Part shown: one piece after another, positions 7,131-15,111 of the stretch
Layout of the letters: every line of letters starts with the position of its first letter
Numbering within the stretch: the stretch's first letter is position 1
NCBI GenBank assembly: GCA_026552955.1
Contig: JAPMTS010000013.1
Coordinates: 2,465 to 43,990, forward strand
Length of the DNA stretch: 41,526 nucleotides
Reading direction: 5' to 3'
From: Candidatus Methanoperedens sp.
Lineage (GTDB): Archaea > Halobacteriota > Methanosarcinia > Methanosarcinales > Methanoperedenaceae
Made by a program: the position numbers and the translations under genes
Notes under the pieces: model-generated
What the model was told of the DNA's origin: nothing
Database searches by the model: none
Seen by the model: only the letters and a program-made list of their open reading frames with translations

Positions 7131-8448
7131 AAAGATGAGACCTCTTGAAGTTCAGGGGTGTCAGGACATTTCCAATAATTATCATAGCTGACCTGGCAAT
7201 CCCCTGGGCTTCTACCCTGTCTGCAATATCACCCACTGTCCCAAGGATCACCAATTCATCTTCCCAGGAAGCATGATACACCACTGCAGCGGGTGTTTCC
7301 CGGGGATATTCCACCTCTTCCATGATATTCCTGAGTTTATCAGTTCCAAGATATATTGCCATTGTGGCATTATGGCGCGATAATTCCCGGATCGAATCTT
7401 TCTCAAGGGTTGTTCCTGCAGGTCTTGTGATAATAAGGGTTTCTGTAATGCCATTTATCGTAAGCTGGGTTTTTAATGTTGCTGCAGCTGCAAACAATGA
7501 AGTCACACCAGGAATGATCTCTATTTCTATTCCCTTCTTTTTCAGTTTATCCATCTGTTCTATAATAGCGCCATATAATGAAGGGTCACCGCTATGCAGC
7601 CGGACCACTGTTTTTCCCTCTTCCACTTTCTTTGAAAGCACATCAGTGATATCTTCAAGTTTCATGCCGAAGCTGTCAAGTTTCTCAGCTGTTACATAAT
7701 TCAAAACAACAGGATTAACAAGCGAACCTGCATACATGACAAAATCTGCGGATTCAAGAAGTTCGCGGCCCCTGACTGTAATATATTTTGGATTCCCGGG
7801 TCCTGCTCCCACAAAATAAATGATCTTTTTATTATTTGCTGATATTTTTCCCCGTTTTGCTTCCATCAGGCTAAAATAGTCGCCAGTTTGAGGTATCCGG
7901 CCTGATACCTTCTCATTATCCATAAACAGGCGCTGGGCAAAGATAAATTCATTGTATCCTTCCTCCATCAATGTTTTTTTTACATCTTGAGGATGTTTTG
8001 ATTTGAGAACTATTTTAGTTCGCACAGGAGAGCCATCACTTACTATGAAGGAGCTTTCGATACTGGTATTTGTACGGGATGCATAGGCTGTAACGGAACT
8101 CACACCCGGAATTGTGGAGATTTCAATTCCAGGATATTTTACCTCTATGGTCCTTTTTAAGTGCGAGAATGTTGAAAAAACATTGGGGTCGCCAAGAACC
8201 GCAAATGAAACGATTTTATTTTTTGCCTCATTTGCCACAATCCCTGCATTTTTGTCCCATAATTTTGCCAGCTCCTCTTTATCCTGTATCATGGGAAAAT
8301 CAAGGATTTGGGCTTTAGCATAAGGCAAAACAAGTTTTTCTGCGAGTTTTCCGGGCACGAAAACCTTCTTGCTTTCTTTCATGGCTTTAATTGCTGCCAG
8401 GGTAAGAAGGTCAGGGTTCCCGGGACCAAGACCGATGCCGATCAACAT
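7123..8448 (-). CDS. cbiL/cbiF: CbiL-CbiF fusion: C20- and C11-methyltransferases
   Basis: A 441-residue protein made of two complete tetrapyrrole methylases. Residues 1-205 are CbiL-like (precorrin-2 C20): GIGLGPGNPDLLTL, then AVLGDPNVFSTF and STIPGVSSVTAYA. Residues about 208-441 are CbiF/CobM (precorrin-4 C11): YFVGAGPGNPKYITVRG, MYAGSLVNP, LHSGDPSLYGAI, EIIPGVTSLFAAAA and ITRPAGTT. The usual arrangement is two genes. There is no stop, frameshift or low-complexity linker between the halves, so the fusion looks real. It starts in a TAATG overlap with cbiT. The two steps are not consecutive: C17 methylation by cbiH lies between them. Confidence 0.9.
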   Translation of the reverse strand: MLIGIGLGPGNPDLLTLAAIKAMKESKKVFVPGKLAEKLVLPYAKAQILDFPMIQDKEELAKLWDKNAGIVANEAKNKIVSFAVLGDPNVFSTFSHLKRTIEVKYPGIEISTIPGVSSVTAYASRTNTSIESSFIVSDGSPVRTKIVLKSKHPQDVKKTLMEEGYNEFIFAQRLFMDNEKVSGRIPQTGDYFSLMEAKRGKISANNKKIIYFVGAGPGNPKYITVRGRELLESADFVMYAGSLVNPVVLNYVTAEKLDSFGMKLEDITDVLSKKVEEGKTVVRLHSGDPSLYGAIIEQMDKLKKKGIEIEIIPGVTSLFAAAATLKTQLTINGITETLIITRPAGTTLEKDSIRELSRHNATMAIYLGTDKLRNIMEEVEYPRETPAAVVYHASWEDELVILGTVGDIADRVEAQGIARSAMIIIGNVLTPLNFKRSHLYG

Positions 8449-8969
8449 TATGTGCCACCAACTATCAGGAATATTGGATTTTCAGGTTTGAACATGGTAC
8501 CGCCTGCAAGCTCATTTCCCCTTGATAATTGTATCTGTAGCAATTCCTTGAAAACATTGTTCCTTTTCATCGTTTCCAGGGCGATGGAAACGGTTTCGAT
8601 CTTAACTGCGCTTACAATGAACCTTACCTTTGTTTTTCTTGTCAATATTTCAATAACCTGCCTGATATTTTTACTTCCGCCGATGAACACGCAGTCCATA
8701 TCCATATCGGGAATCAGTGTGCTGGCATCTCCTTTTAATACTGAGATATTATTTATGCAACATTCTTTTATATTGGCAGATGTGGCCGTAATGGCATCGT
8801 TCCTATTGTCAATGGAAATTACTTTTTTTGCCAATTTAGCTGCTGCTATCGAAACAGAACCGCTTCCACAGCCGATATCCACGAATACTTCCGTAGATTT
8901 GATATCCAGCTTTGATAATACAATTGCTATTATTTCTGGCTGTGTAGGAGTTCCCGTTGGATAGAGCAT
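8448..8969 (-). CDS. cbiT: Cobalt-precorrin-6B C15-methyltransferase (decarboxylating)
   Basis: A class I SAM methyltransferase of about 173 residues that methylates C15 and decarboxylates the C12 acetate. The SAM-binding loop is VFVDIGCGSGSVSIAAA; GGSKNIRQVI is the characteristic later motif. The separate CbiE partner (C5) is not in the window. ATG 8969 is preferred over 8978 because the AGGATG ribosome-binding site is too close to the latter. It is the first gene of the operon; a TATA-like CATATAAAG near 9002-9014 on this strand would give a very short leader. Confidence 0.9.
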   Translation of the reverse strand: MLYPTGTPTQPEIIAIVLSKLDIKSTEVFVDIGCGSGSVSIAAAKLAKKVISIDNRNDAITATSANIKECCINNISVLKGDASTLIPDMDMDCVFIGGSKNIRQVIEILTRKTKVRFIVSAVKIETVSIALETMKRNNVFKELLQIQLSRGNELAGGTMFKPENPIFLIVGGT

Positions 8970-9026
8970 AATAATCATCCTAAAAACAGCAGTTTTGGCA
9001 TAAAAACCTTTATATGAACATATTAA

Positions 9027-9042
9027 TCCGAAAACTTTCGGA
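9027..9042. promoter_or_regulatory. Operator-like dyad upstream of cobalamin operon
   Basis: TCCGAAA-AC-TTTCGGA is a perfect 7-bp inverted repeat with a 2-bp spacer. It sits just upstream of the TATA-like box of cbiT, where an archaeal activator or repressor site would lie. No cobalamin-riboswitch-like sequence is seen near it. The binding protein is unknown. Confidence 0.4.
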
Positions 9043-9141
9043 ACAATTATATATGAGCATGAAAAGTTATATATTCATTCCGTTAAAATGTATTATAGAT
9101 ATAAGGTTTTAGTCATTCTTATATACTTTGGGAGGAGGAGT

Positions 9142-9180
9142 GGTATTATTAAAAGCCGATCACTATTAAAAATTAATACC
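9142..9180. promoter_or_regulatory. Inverted repeat upstream of the cytochrome promoter
   Basis: GGTATTA (9142-9148) pairs with TAATACC (9174-9180). It is one of several repeats in the gene-free 8979-9344 interval. The same interval holds four TGGGAG motifs (GGGAG at 9130, 9183, 9210 and 9265). The second follows this repeat directly and precedes the TATA box. Confidence 0.3.
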
Positions 9181-9187
9181 CTGGGAG

Positions 9188-9197
9188 ATATATAAAG
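9188..9197 (+). promoter_or_regulatory. TATA box of the cytochrome gene
   Basis: ATATATAAAG is the best box A between the divergent genes. It predicts transcription from about 9216-9220 and a leader of about 125 bases before the ATG at 9345. Confidence 0.45.
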
Positions 9198-9226
9198 GGG
9201 CAGATTATTGGGAGGTTTAAAAATAT

Positions 9227-9262
9227 ATGAATTGGGTATTTTTTATTTTTTCTAAAGATTGA
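9227..9262 (+). other. Possible 11-codon leader peptide
   Basis: ATG 9227 follows GGGAGG by 12 bases and opens a frame coding for MNWVFFIFSKD, ending at TGA 9260-9262. The stop codon lies inside the 5' arm of the hairpin at 9257-9280. The frame is short enough to be chance, but its ribosome-binding site and position suggest a leader. Confidence 0.25.
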
Positions 9263-9280
9263 GTGGGAGACAACTCAATC
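9257..9280 (+). promoter_or_regulatory. Leader hairpin upstream of the cytochrome
   Basis: GATTGAGT and ACTCAATC form a perfect 8-bp stem around the loop GGGAGACA. The purine loop carries the same GGGAG that recurs upstream and could pair with the 3' end of 16S rRNA. No T-tract follows, so it is more like a regulatory or protective structure than a terminator. Confidence 0.45.
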
Positions 9281-9344
9281 GGAATTTAAATAAAAATAAA
9301 CATATGAAATACATACGTTGAATAAAATAAAGTGAGGTAAATAT

Positions 9345-11798
9345 ATGAAACAGAAATATAGACGAGGTATAGATGTGGTAGACAAACATTTATGCCAAAG
9401 AAAATATATGAGTTTGGGATTACTACTGATAACATTGACGGTTCTTTTGGCAGTGCCGGGAGCTTTAGCAGTAGGTAATTTCCCACCGCTCTTCAATCTA
9501 GAATATAATACCACAGGCACGAGAATTGATGCCAGTTCATGCATCATCTGCCATGCAGGTGTACCTGCGTTGAATGATTATGGAAATGATCTAAATCAAG
9601 CAGGGGTAAATTCAAGCTCTACCGACACCGAATTAATAAATGGTTTGACAGCTATCGAACAACTCGATTCAGATGGTGATGGATTTAGTAATATTGTTGA
9701 AATCAATGAAAGGTTTTTCCCCGGCAATTCATTAGACCATCCGGCAACTACACCAACTGCTACACCAACTGCTACACCAACACCACCTGTTAATGAAACG
9801 ATACTTACATCTTTAAGTGTAACAACTACGCCTTTAATAGATGGCATATCTGAGCCAATATGGGACCAGGCAATCCCATTGATGGTTAATATCTCAGGCG
9901 GGGCCAATGCAGGATCACATAACGTGATATTGAAAAGCATTTATACTGATGACTCAGTATATTTCCTTGTAAAGTGGAATGATCCTACAGAAAGCTTAAG
10001 GCGCATGCCCTGGCAGAAACAGGCTGATGGCACATGGAAACAGCTAAAAACACCTGATGCTAAAGAGGGAGGAGAACAAACTTATTATGAAGATAAGTTT
10101 TCTCAGATATGGAACTTAAATATCACTGGCTTTGAAGTAAGTGGCTGTTCTGTATTATGTCATGCAGGTGAAAATTCCGATGTCAAAGCTTATGGTAATA
10201 AGTATACCGCTAATACTGGAGAAATGGGCGATATTTGGCACATGAAAATTGTGCGAACCAATACAACAGGCTTTGTGGATGATCAATATATAGATTCTAC
10301 AGGCTATAGCAATGCTACACCAGATGCAGGTAGACATAGTGACCCCGGGCTTGTTCCATACTATGATAACATTAATGCAAACAAAACTGCACCGAATTTC
10401 ACCTCGGCAGACCAGCCAGCTCCGCCCTATTGGATATTTGACGATGAGAAGCAGCCTTTCAATGACACATACAGTGTTGACGATGAAATTGCAGGTATTA
10501 TTGTAAGGCCTCCAACAGGAGATAGAGCAGATATCAGGGGCAAAGCAGTTTATATGGATGGCAATTGGACACTGGAATATGGCAGAAAATTGATTACTGG
10601 AAGTCAGTTTGATATTCAGTTCTCAGATTTGAAACAGCAATATCTCTTTGGGACAGCAGTCTTCGATAATGCACAGACAAGACATAGCTATGAAAATGGA
10701 GTGAGCAAATTCGTATTTGCGGCATCTGCTAATGTTACAGATATCATTCCTCCTGTCACGACCATAAGTGGAGTTACTGAAAACGGTTCGTATAATAATA
10801 GTGTGAATGTTACCTTGAATGCTACCGACAATCCAGGAGGATCCGGAGTCAACGAAACATTTTATATGGTTAATGGCGGCCCGACCACAACATATTCGGC
10901 GCCATTCGTTGTTGATACTATCGGTCCGGATAATATAACATATTGGTCAACAGACAACACGGGAAATGTCGAATCCCAGAATATGGTAAACTTTACCATT
11001 GTTAATGTATCAATAGAAGATGCCGTACCACCGGTGACTACAACCACTATTATTGAAAACGGTTCGTATAATAATAGTGTGAATGTTACCTTGAATGCTA
11101 CCGACAATCCAGGAGGATCCGGAGTCAACGAAACATTTTATATGGTTAACGGCGGTCCGACCACAACATATTCTGCGCCGTTCGTTGTTGATACTATTGG
11201 TCCGGATAATGTAACATATTGGTCAACAGACAATGCGGGAAATGTCGAACCCCAGAATATAGTAAACTTTACTATTGTGGAAATACCAGAGGCAAATGCA
11301 ACTGCCATACGAACAATAGAGAATAAATCCATTTTGCCGGGAGAATCGACAATAATTACTGTCAACATCGCCGGGACTGCAAATGCATTAGCTCTTCATG
11401 AAATTCCTCCTGAAGGATGGAATGTAACACGAGGAACAGATAATGCAGATGTTTTCAAGAACAGTACTATTGAATGGGTATGGAAAAACACGGGAGACAA
11501 TAAGACTGTTACCTATACAATGACAGCACCCTCGAACATTTCTATTGGGACTTATAATATCGAAGGAACAATAATAGATGCAAAAGGAACCCTAATAGAG
11601 GTAGCAGGAGATAATAGTGTTAAAATAGATATTCTGGAGTACTACAGAAGACTCGGTGACGATCCTGGTGTAATTGAGACAATGGATCTATTGAGAGCTT
11701 TCGATGACTTCAGAAACAACATAGTTCCTCAAGGATTTGACCGACCATTGAGTGCAGCGGAGGTAGATGACCTGGTTAATGAATGGATAAATTCTTAA
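9345..11798 (+). CDS. Secreted c-type cytochrome with ethylbenzene-dehydrogenase-like domain
   Basis: An 817-residue exported protein. Order of parts: basic N-terminus and hydrophobic signal segment (about 22-42); heme c motif CIICH at 66-70; a calcium-loop-like DSDGDGFSN at 108-116; a Thr-Pro linker; an ethylbenzene-dehydrogenase/DMSO-reductase gamma-type heme domain from about 155 to 455, with a second heme-like motif CSVLCH (C-x3-CH) at 268-273; two nearly identical 92-residue Ig-like repeats; a domain shared with the next gene; and a C-terminal dockerin-like helical pair (RRLGDDPGVIETMDLLRAF). Ribosome-binding site GAGGT precedes the ATG. It probably carries electrons outside the membrane or scaffolds surface partners. 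No C-terminal anchor is visible. Electron partner unknown. Confidence 0.8.
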   Translation: MKQKYRRGIDVVDKHLCQRKYMSLGLLLITLTVLLAVPGALAVGNFPPLFNLEYNTTGTRIDASSCIICHAGVPALNDYGNDLNQAGVNSSSTDTELINGLTAIEQLDSDGDGFSNIVEINERFFPGNSLDHPATTPTATPTATPTPPVNETILTSLSVTTTPLIDGISEPIWDQAIPLMVNISGGANAGSHNVILKSIYTDDSVYFLVKWNDPTESLRRMPWQKQADGTWKQLKTPDAKEGGEQTYYEDKFSQIWNLNITGFEVSGCSVLCHAGENSDVKAYGNKYTANTGEMGDIWHMKIVRTNTTGFVDDQYIDSTGYSNATPDAGRHSDPGLVPYYDNINANKTAPNFTSADQPAPPYWIFDDEKQPFNDTYSVDDEIAGIIVRPPTGDRADIRGKAVYMDGNWTLEYGRKLITGSQFDIQFSDLKQQYLFGTAVFDNAQTRHSYENGVSKFVFAASANVTDIIPPVTTISGVTENGSYNNSVNVTLNATDNPGGSGVNETFYMVNGGPTTTYSAPFVVDTIGPDNITYWSTDNTGNVESQNMVNFTIVNVSIEDAVPPVTTTTIIENGSYNNSVNVTLNATDNPGGSGVNETFYMVNGGPTTTYSAPFVVDTIGPDNVTYWSTDNAGNVEPQNIVNFTIVEIPEANATAIRTIENKSILPGESTIITVNIAGTANALALHEIPPEGWNVTRGTDNADVFKNSTIEWVWKNTGDNKTVTYTMTAPSNISIGTYNIEGTIIDAKGTLIEVAGDNSVKIDILEYYRRLGDDPGVIETMDLLRAFDDFRNNIVPQGFDRPLSAAEVDDLVNEWINS
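10779..11279 (+). repeat. Tandem repeat, two units of 276 bp
   Basis: The segments 10779-11003 and 11055-11279 are almost identical at the DNA level, with only a few third-position and scattered changes; the repeat period is 276 bp (92 codons). Each unit encodes one Ig-like, OmpL47/Big-type domain with the core NGSYNNSVNVTLNATDNPG. The near identity points to a recent duplication or ongoing gene conversion. Confidence 0.9.
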
Positions 11799-11855
11799 GT
11801 AACAAAAAAATATCAGAGTTAAACAAAACGAGATAATATAAATTAAAAGTCTCAT

Positions 11856-11899
11856 GATATTGTTGACACTGCTGCATTAACAACATAGTCAACAATATC
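11856..11899 (+). promoter_or_regulatory. 12-bp perfect inverted repeat between cytochrome and companion gene
   Basis: GATATTGTTGAC (11856-11867) pairs perfectly with GTCAACAATATC (11888-11899) across a 20-base loop. Within it TGTTG can also pair with CAACA at 11881-11885, giving a competing fold. It lies 57 bp after the cytochrome stop and 34 bp before the next ATG. It may be a processing site, terminator or translational control. Confidence 0.5.
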
Positions 11900-11933
11900 G
11901 TAAAAATTTTTAGATTTATCAGGAGAATGGAAA

Positions 11934-12605
11934 ATGGAAAGTAATATTAAAAAGAAATCGGGATATATTATATGTATAATATTATTGATATTTATGTTTG
12001 CGCCAACAGGACAGGCATTAGTATCTGCGCAAAGGACTATTGAGAAAAACGTATTAACAGCAGGAAGTGGAACAAATGTTATTGTTTTCATACAGAATGA
12101 TAACACTGAACCATTGGTTCTGCTGAAAGAGTCAATACCACCTGGCTGGAACCTGAAAAATATATCTAATGATGGAAGTATTTTCAAAGGAGATGAATGG
12201 TTATGGCTGCCAACACCAGGAAATTATACTGATAAAAATGTGATATACAGTATTAATGTCCCTTCCGGCACAATCCCGGGAACTTATAATATTGATGGTA
12301 ATGTCACAGCAGGCTTAAATACAACACTAAAAGTCACGGGAGATCTCACAATAGAAGTTACCAGTGATAGCAGTGGAAGTAGTGATAATCCTACAATAAC
12401 ATCCACACCTGAGAAAAAGGATATAAATGTTACAGGTACACCCCCAGAAACTATTACAACAACAGCAAAACAAACAATTGCTTCGCCAATAGAAACAACA
12501 AAAGAAATGCCGAAACCCACAACAACTAACAAATCACCAGGATTCAGTATATTGATTTCAATTGGAATATTCGTAACAATATATTTCTTGAGAAGAATGA
12601 AATAG
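11934..12605 (+). CDS. Secreted surface protein with PGF-CTERM-type anchor
   Basis: A 223-residue protein with an N-terminal signal segment (about 10-28), a single beta-rich domain (about 32-140), a Thr/Pro/Ser-rich stalk, and a C-terminus SPGFSILISIGIFVTIYFLRR: PGF, a hydrophobic helix and two arginines. That is the tripartite PGF-CTERM signal processed by archaeosortase ArtA, which replaces the helix with a lipid anchor. The beta-rich domain resembles residues about 645-765 of the preceding cytochrome (PPGWNLKN/PPEGWNVTR; SGTIPGTYNIDG/SNISIGTYNIEG). The pair is therefore likely related in function, for example as an anchored partner. No heme motif. Confidence 0.75.
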   Translation: MESNIKKKSGYIICIILLIFMFAPTGQALVSAQRTIEKNVLTAGSGTNVIVFIQNDNTEPLVLLKESIPPGWNLKNISNDGSIFKGDEWLWLPTPGNYTDKNVIYSINVPSGTIPGTYNIDGNVTAGLNTTLKVTGDLTIEVTSDSSGSSDNPTITSTPEKKDINVTGTPPETITTTAKQTIASPIETTKEMPKPTTTNKSPGFSILISIGIFVTIYFLRRMK

Positions 12606-12623
12606 ATATATATTTTTTAATTT

Positions 12624-12983
12624 TTATAATATTAGTTCATCCTCTTTCTTCCATGCAGGATCTACTATGGCCAGGAAAACCAAATCATCCTGACCTGTGT
12701 TTTGAATGAATTGCAGGGAGTTGGGCGGAATATAAATTGCATGACCGGGATGAACTCTTTTTATTTCTGAATCTATGTGCATTATGCCTTCCCCCTCAAG
12801 AATGTAATAAACCTCGGAGGTCTTTAATTTGTGAGGTCTTGATGTCCGGCCAGACTTTATTATGGCATGGGCCAGACTATAATTGATAGCAAGATCTGCC
12901 TTGTCCGGATGCAAAATTTCGCGAAGGATTGAATTATCCCCTGCCGTGAATTCTTCACAATCATTCAAATCCCTGATAAACAT
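12624..12983 (-). CDS. Single-domain cupin protein
   Basis: A 119-residue cupin of the mannose-6-phosphate-isomerase-like group. The two cupin motifs are seen as HKLKTSEVYYILEGEGIMHID and PGHAIYIPPNSLQFIQNTG; the first histidine and the glutamate are present, while the second-motif histidine position is occupied by Gln. Start ATG 12983 is chosen over the upstream TTG. It is convergent with the PGF-CTERM gene. Substrate cannot be told; metal-binding sugar or small-molecule epimerase or sensor roles are common. Confidence 0.8.
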   Translation of the reverse strand: MFIRDLNDCEEFTAGDNSILREILHPDKADLAINYSLAHAIIKSGRTSRPHKLKTSEVYYILEGEGIMHIDSEIKRVHPGHAIYIPPNSLQFIQNTGQDDLVFLAIVDPAWKKEDELIL

Positions 12984-13154
12984 AACCAAGATTATGATTT
13001 CCCGGAAAATAAAGCTTTAGGCTTTCTTCTACCCCCCCACATACTGCATAAAGTCGTTTTCGACCATGCCAGAAATGTTTATCTGTTATGAAACATACAC
13101 ATATTATCAGTATTAAACATTTAAAATATTATTACATGAGTTAAGTGATAAATA

Positions 13155-13469
13155 ATGGTAGATACAAAATTCCTGGAACTTCTGAATGCAACGCTTGGAT
13201 TGTCGATACTTCTTATTGCAATGGTCCTTATTAGAGATTTCAGGAAGCAGTTACTGAATAAAGATAATAAATTAAAGATCCCGCTCATTTTGATGGGTGC
13301 GGGCATAATGGTATTCTCGATCAGGGAATTTTTAAAATATGCGCTGGCAGATAGCACAGATACGGTCCTTGACGAATTACTTGAAACAGTATACCTGTTA
13401 CTGAATCTAGGTGCTTTTTTTTCTCTCTTGATGATAAAAGAATTACCAACAAGGAAAGTCAAACAGTAA
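13155..13469 (+). CDS. Small three-helix membrane protein
   Basis: A 104-residue protein with three predicted membrane helices (about 8-26, 42-60 and 78-96) and a lysine-rich loop between the first two. No family is recognised. It ends 11 bp inside the convergent fwdD gene. TATA-like sequences (TTTAAAATATT) lie about 35 bp upstream. It could be a membrane partner or sensor, but nothing shows which. Confidence 0.6.
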   Translation: MVDTKFLELLNATLGLSILLIAMVLIRDFRKQLLNKDNKLKIPLILMGAGIMVFSIREFLKYALADSTDTVLDELLETVYLLLNLGAFFSLLMIKELPTRKVKQ

Positions 13470-13893
13470 TGGATTTCCTGGTAAATGTATCAATTAATGT
13501 TTCAAGCGTTGTTATTTCTTCTTTTGAAAGAGAGATCTTTGCATTAATATTCTTAAACTCGGGAATTCCTTTTCCCTGTGTATCACCGGATACAAGAGAA
13601 TTTGACCATGGGCTGTTAACCATAAAAGCCAATCCACCCGGCTCGTCTTTTTTGGCTTCCTTTGCTTCCACTATAATACTTCCGTGACTGTTGGATATTC
13701 TCACCCGGTCTTTTGTCTTCAGGCCCATTTTTTGCATATCGATTTTGCTGATTGAGATGGCAGCACTGAACATTTTGTATTCTTCCCCGAACCTGTCGCG
13801 TTCCATTGCTTCAGCCTGGAAGATATCACGATATGTTGTGATCTTTATCTCATATTCCGGGCTTTTCAGGAATTTTCCAATATCCATACTCAT
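13459..13893 (-). CDS. fwdD: Formylmethanofuran dehydrogenase subunit D
   Basis: A 144-residue molybdopterin dinucleotide-binding domain protein, equivalent to the C-terminal domain of larger Mo/W oxidoreductases. Visible: MFSAAISISKIDMQKMGLKTKDRVRISNSHGS and the late GGLAFMVNSPWSN-LVSGDTQGKGIPEFK pattern typical of FwdD/FmdD. With FwdB it builds the pterin active site that reduces CO2 to formylmethanofuran or runs backwards in methane oxidation. ATGA overlap with fwdB and a GGAGG site inside fwdB. Mo or W use cannot be told. Confidence 0.9.
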   Translation of the reverse strand: MSMDIGKFLKSPEYEIKITTYRDIFQAEAMERDRFGEEYKMFSAAISISKIDMQKMGLKTKDRVRISNSHGSIIVEAKEAKKDEPGGLAFMVNSPWSNSLVSGDTQGKGIPEFKNINAKISLSKEEITTLETLIDTFTRKSITV

Positions 13894-15104
13894 GAAATCG
13901 CCTCCAACAATCGATCCATGATTTCTTCATCAGGCATATATCCACTTGTGATGATTTTTGATAAACGTATCAATTTCCCATCCATCCTTATTGCAGTTCC
14001 ACCTGATTCCACTCCTGTCACTGCACACGGAATTGTTACAGTGGCTATTTTTGATGTCATAGAGATACACGGATCGATACATACCACAGGGATTGATGCA
14101 AGATCTTTTAATATAGGACGAGGAAGACTTGCCAGGGGATCAGAGCCCACGATCATGATTGCATCTATGTTTTTTTCAATGAGTGATTCCATTATTGAAT
14201 ATTTATCATCATGAATAGCTTCCTTCTCAAACTTCACACGGTTTACAAAACCTGTTTCTTTGAAAAGCGCTTCATTAAAGCCCCGCATATTGTAATGGCC
14301 AACCATTGGCATTATATTAAAATTCGGGAGCTTTTCTGCAAGAGCGATTAATATATCAAAATCCTCTTTTATCGAATATGTAAGCCCGATACCAACAAAT
14401 ATTGCGCCGAATTCGGCTTTTTTCAAAATGCCTGCAAGCTCAAGCATTTTTTTGGTATCATATACGGGTACTTTTCCGGATAATGCCTCGATCAATGCAA
14501 GAATAAATTCCCGGTCCCCTTTCAAAGGTATCCTGTAAAAGTGTCCTTTGCATATCTTTGCAGTATTTGATTCCCGCACATCTATGGCTATTGCCTTTCT
14601 GTCCTCCTCATATCCGCGCTGGCGTGATTCTCCACGGGGGAAATAAGAGAAACGTGAAAGATGGCGCGGCTGGGAGTCCTGTGCATCCGAACCCCAATAA
14701 ACAAGCACATCTGCTTTATTCCTTATATCATCCAGCGAACATGTCCGTAATTTCTTCTGAAGTATTCTTTCGATAAGGAGCCCCTGGCAAAATGAAGATG
14801 TATCATCTATTACGGCATTTAGTTTTTTTGCAAGCCGGATACCTTTTGCCTGTGCTTCACATGTTGAATTATTCCAGCCAAAAAGCATGATAGATCTGGC
14901 ATTTTTAATGATATCAACGGTTTTCCTGATGGAACTTTCTATGTCGGTTGGTTGTTGATCTATGGAAGGAACAAGCCTGTTCACACAACCCTTCATTCTT
15001 GCGGCCCCTCGCCTGCAAGCATTCCTCGTTTCTTTTATCCTATTATTCTCGACGATTGCTTCAATGTCATCGCATAGAAGCGCACATCCTGTGCATGTGA
15101 CCAT
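13890..15104 (-). CDS. fwdB: Formylmethanofuran dehydrogenase subunit B
   Basis: A roughly 404-residue catalytic subunit of the Mo/W-bis-pterin enzyme. The N-terminus has the [4Fe-4S] motif CTGCALLC...C. DDTSSFCQG holds the cysteine expected to bind the metal. Other family blocks: LVYWGSDAQDSQPRHLSRFSYFP, GHYNMRGFNEALF, and DAIMIVGSDPLASLPRP. ATG 15104 is chosen because AGGGGGA precedes it, whereas 15119 is a TTG with none. The order here is Fe-S protein, fwdB, fwdD; fwdA, fwdC, fwdE and fwdF are not in the window. Confidence 0.92.
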   Translation of the reverse strand: MVTCTGCALLCDDIEAIVENNRIKETRNACRRGAARMKGCVNRLVPSIDQQPTDIESSIRKTVDIIKNARSIMLFGWNNSTCEAQAKGIRLAKKLNAVIDDTSSFCQGLLIERILQKKLRTCSLDDIRNKADVLVYWGSDAQDSQPRHLSRFSYFPRGESRQRGYEEDRKAIAIDVRESNTAKICKGHFYRIPLKGDREFILALIEALSGKVPVYDTKKMLELAGILKKAEFGAIFVGIGLTYSIKEDFDILIALAEKLPNFNIMPMVGHYNMRGFNEALFKETGFVNRVKFEKEAIHDDKYSIMESLIEKNIDAIMIVGSDPLASLPRPILKDLASIPVVCIDPCISMTSKIATVTIPCAVTGVESGGTAIRMDGKLIRLSKIITSGYMPDEEIMDRLLEAIS

Positions 15105-15111
15105 ATTCCCC

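Noticed and set aside
8308-8964. 218-codon plus-strand open frame opposite cbiT and the cbiL/cbiF start
   Set aside because: It lies fully antisense to well-supported cobalamin genes, has no recognisable domain and no ribosome-binding context.
8979-9344. Cobalamin riboswitch upstream of cbiT
   Set aside because: No B12-box-like sequence or matching fold is seen, the predicted promoter leaves almost no leader, and such riboswitches are rare in archaea.
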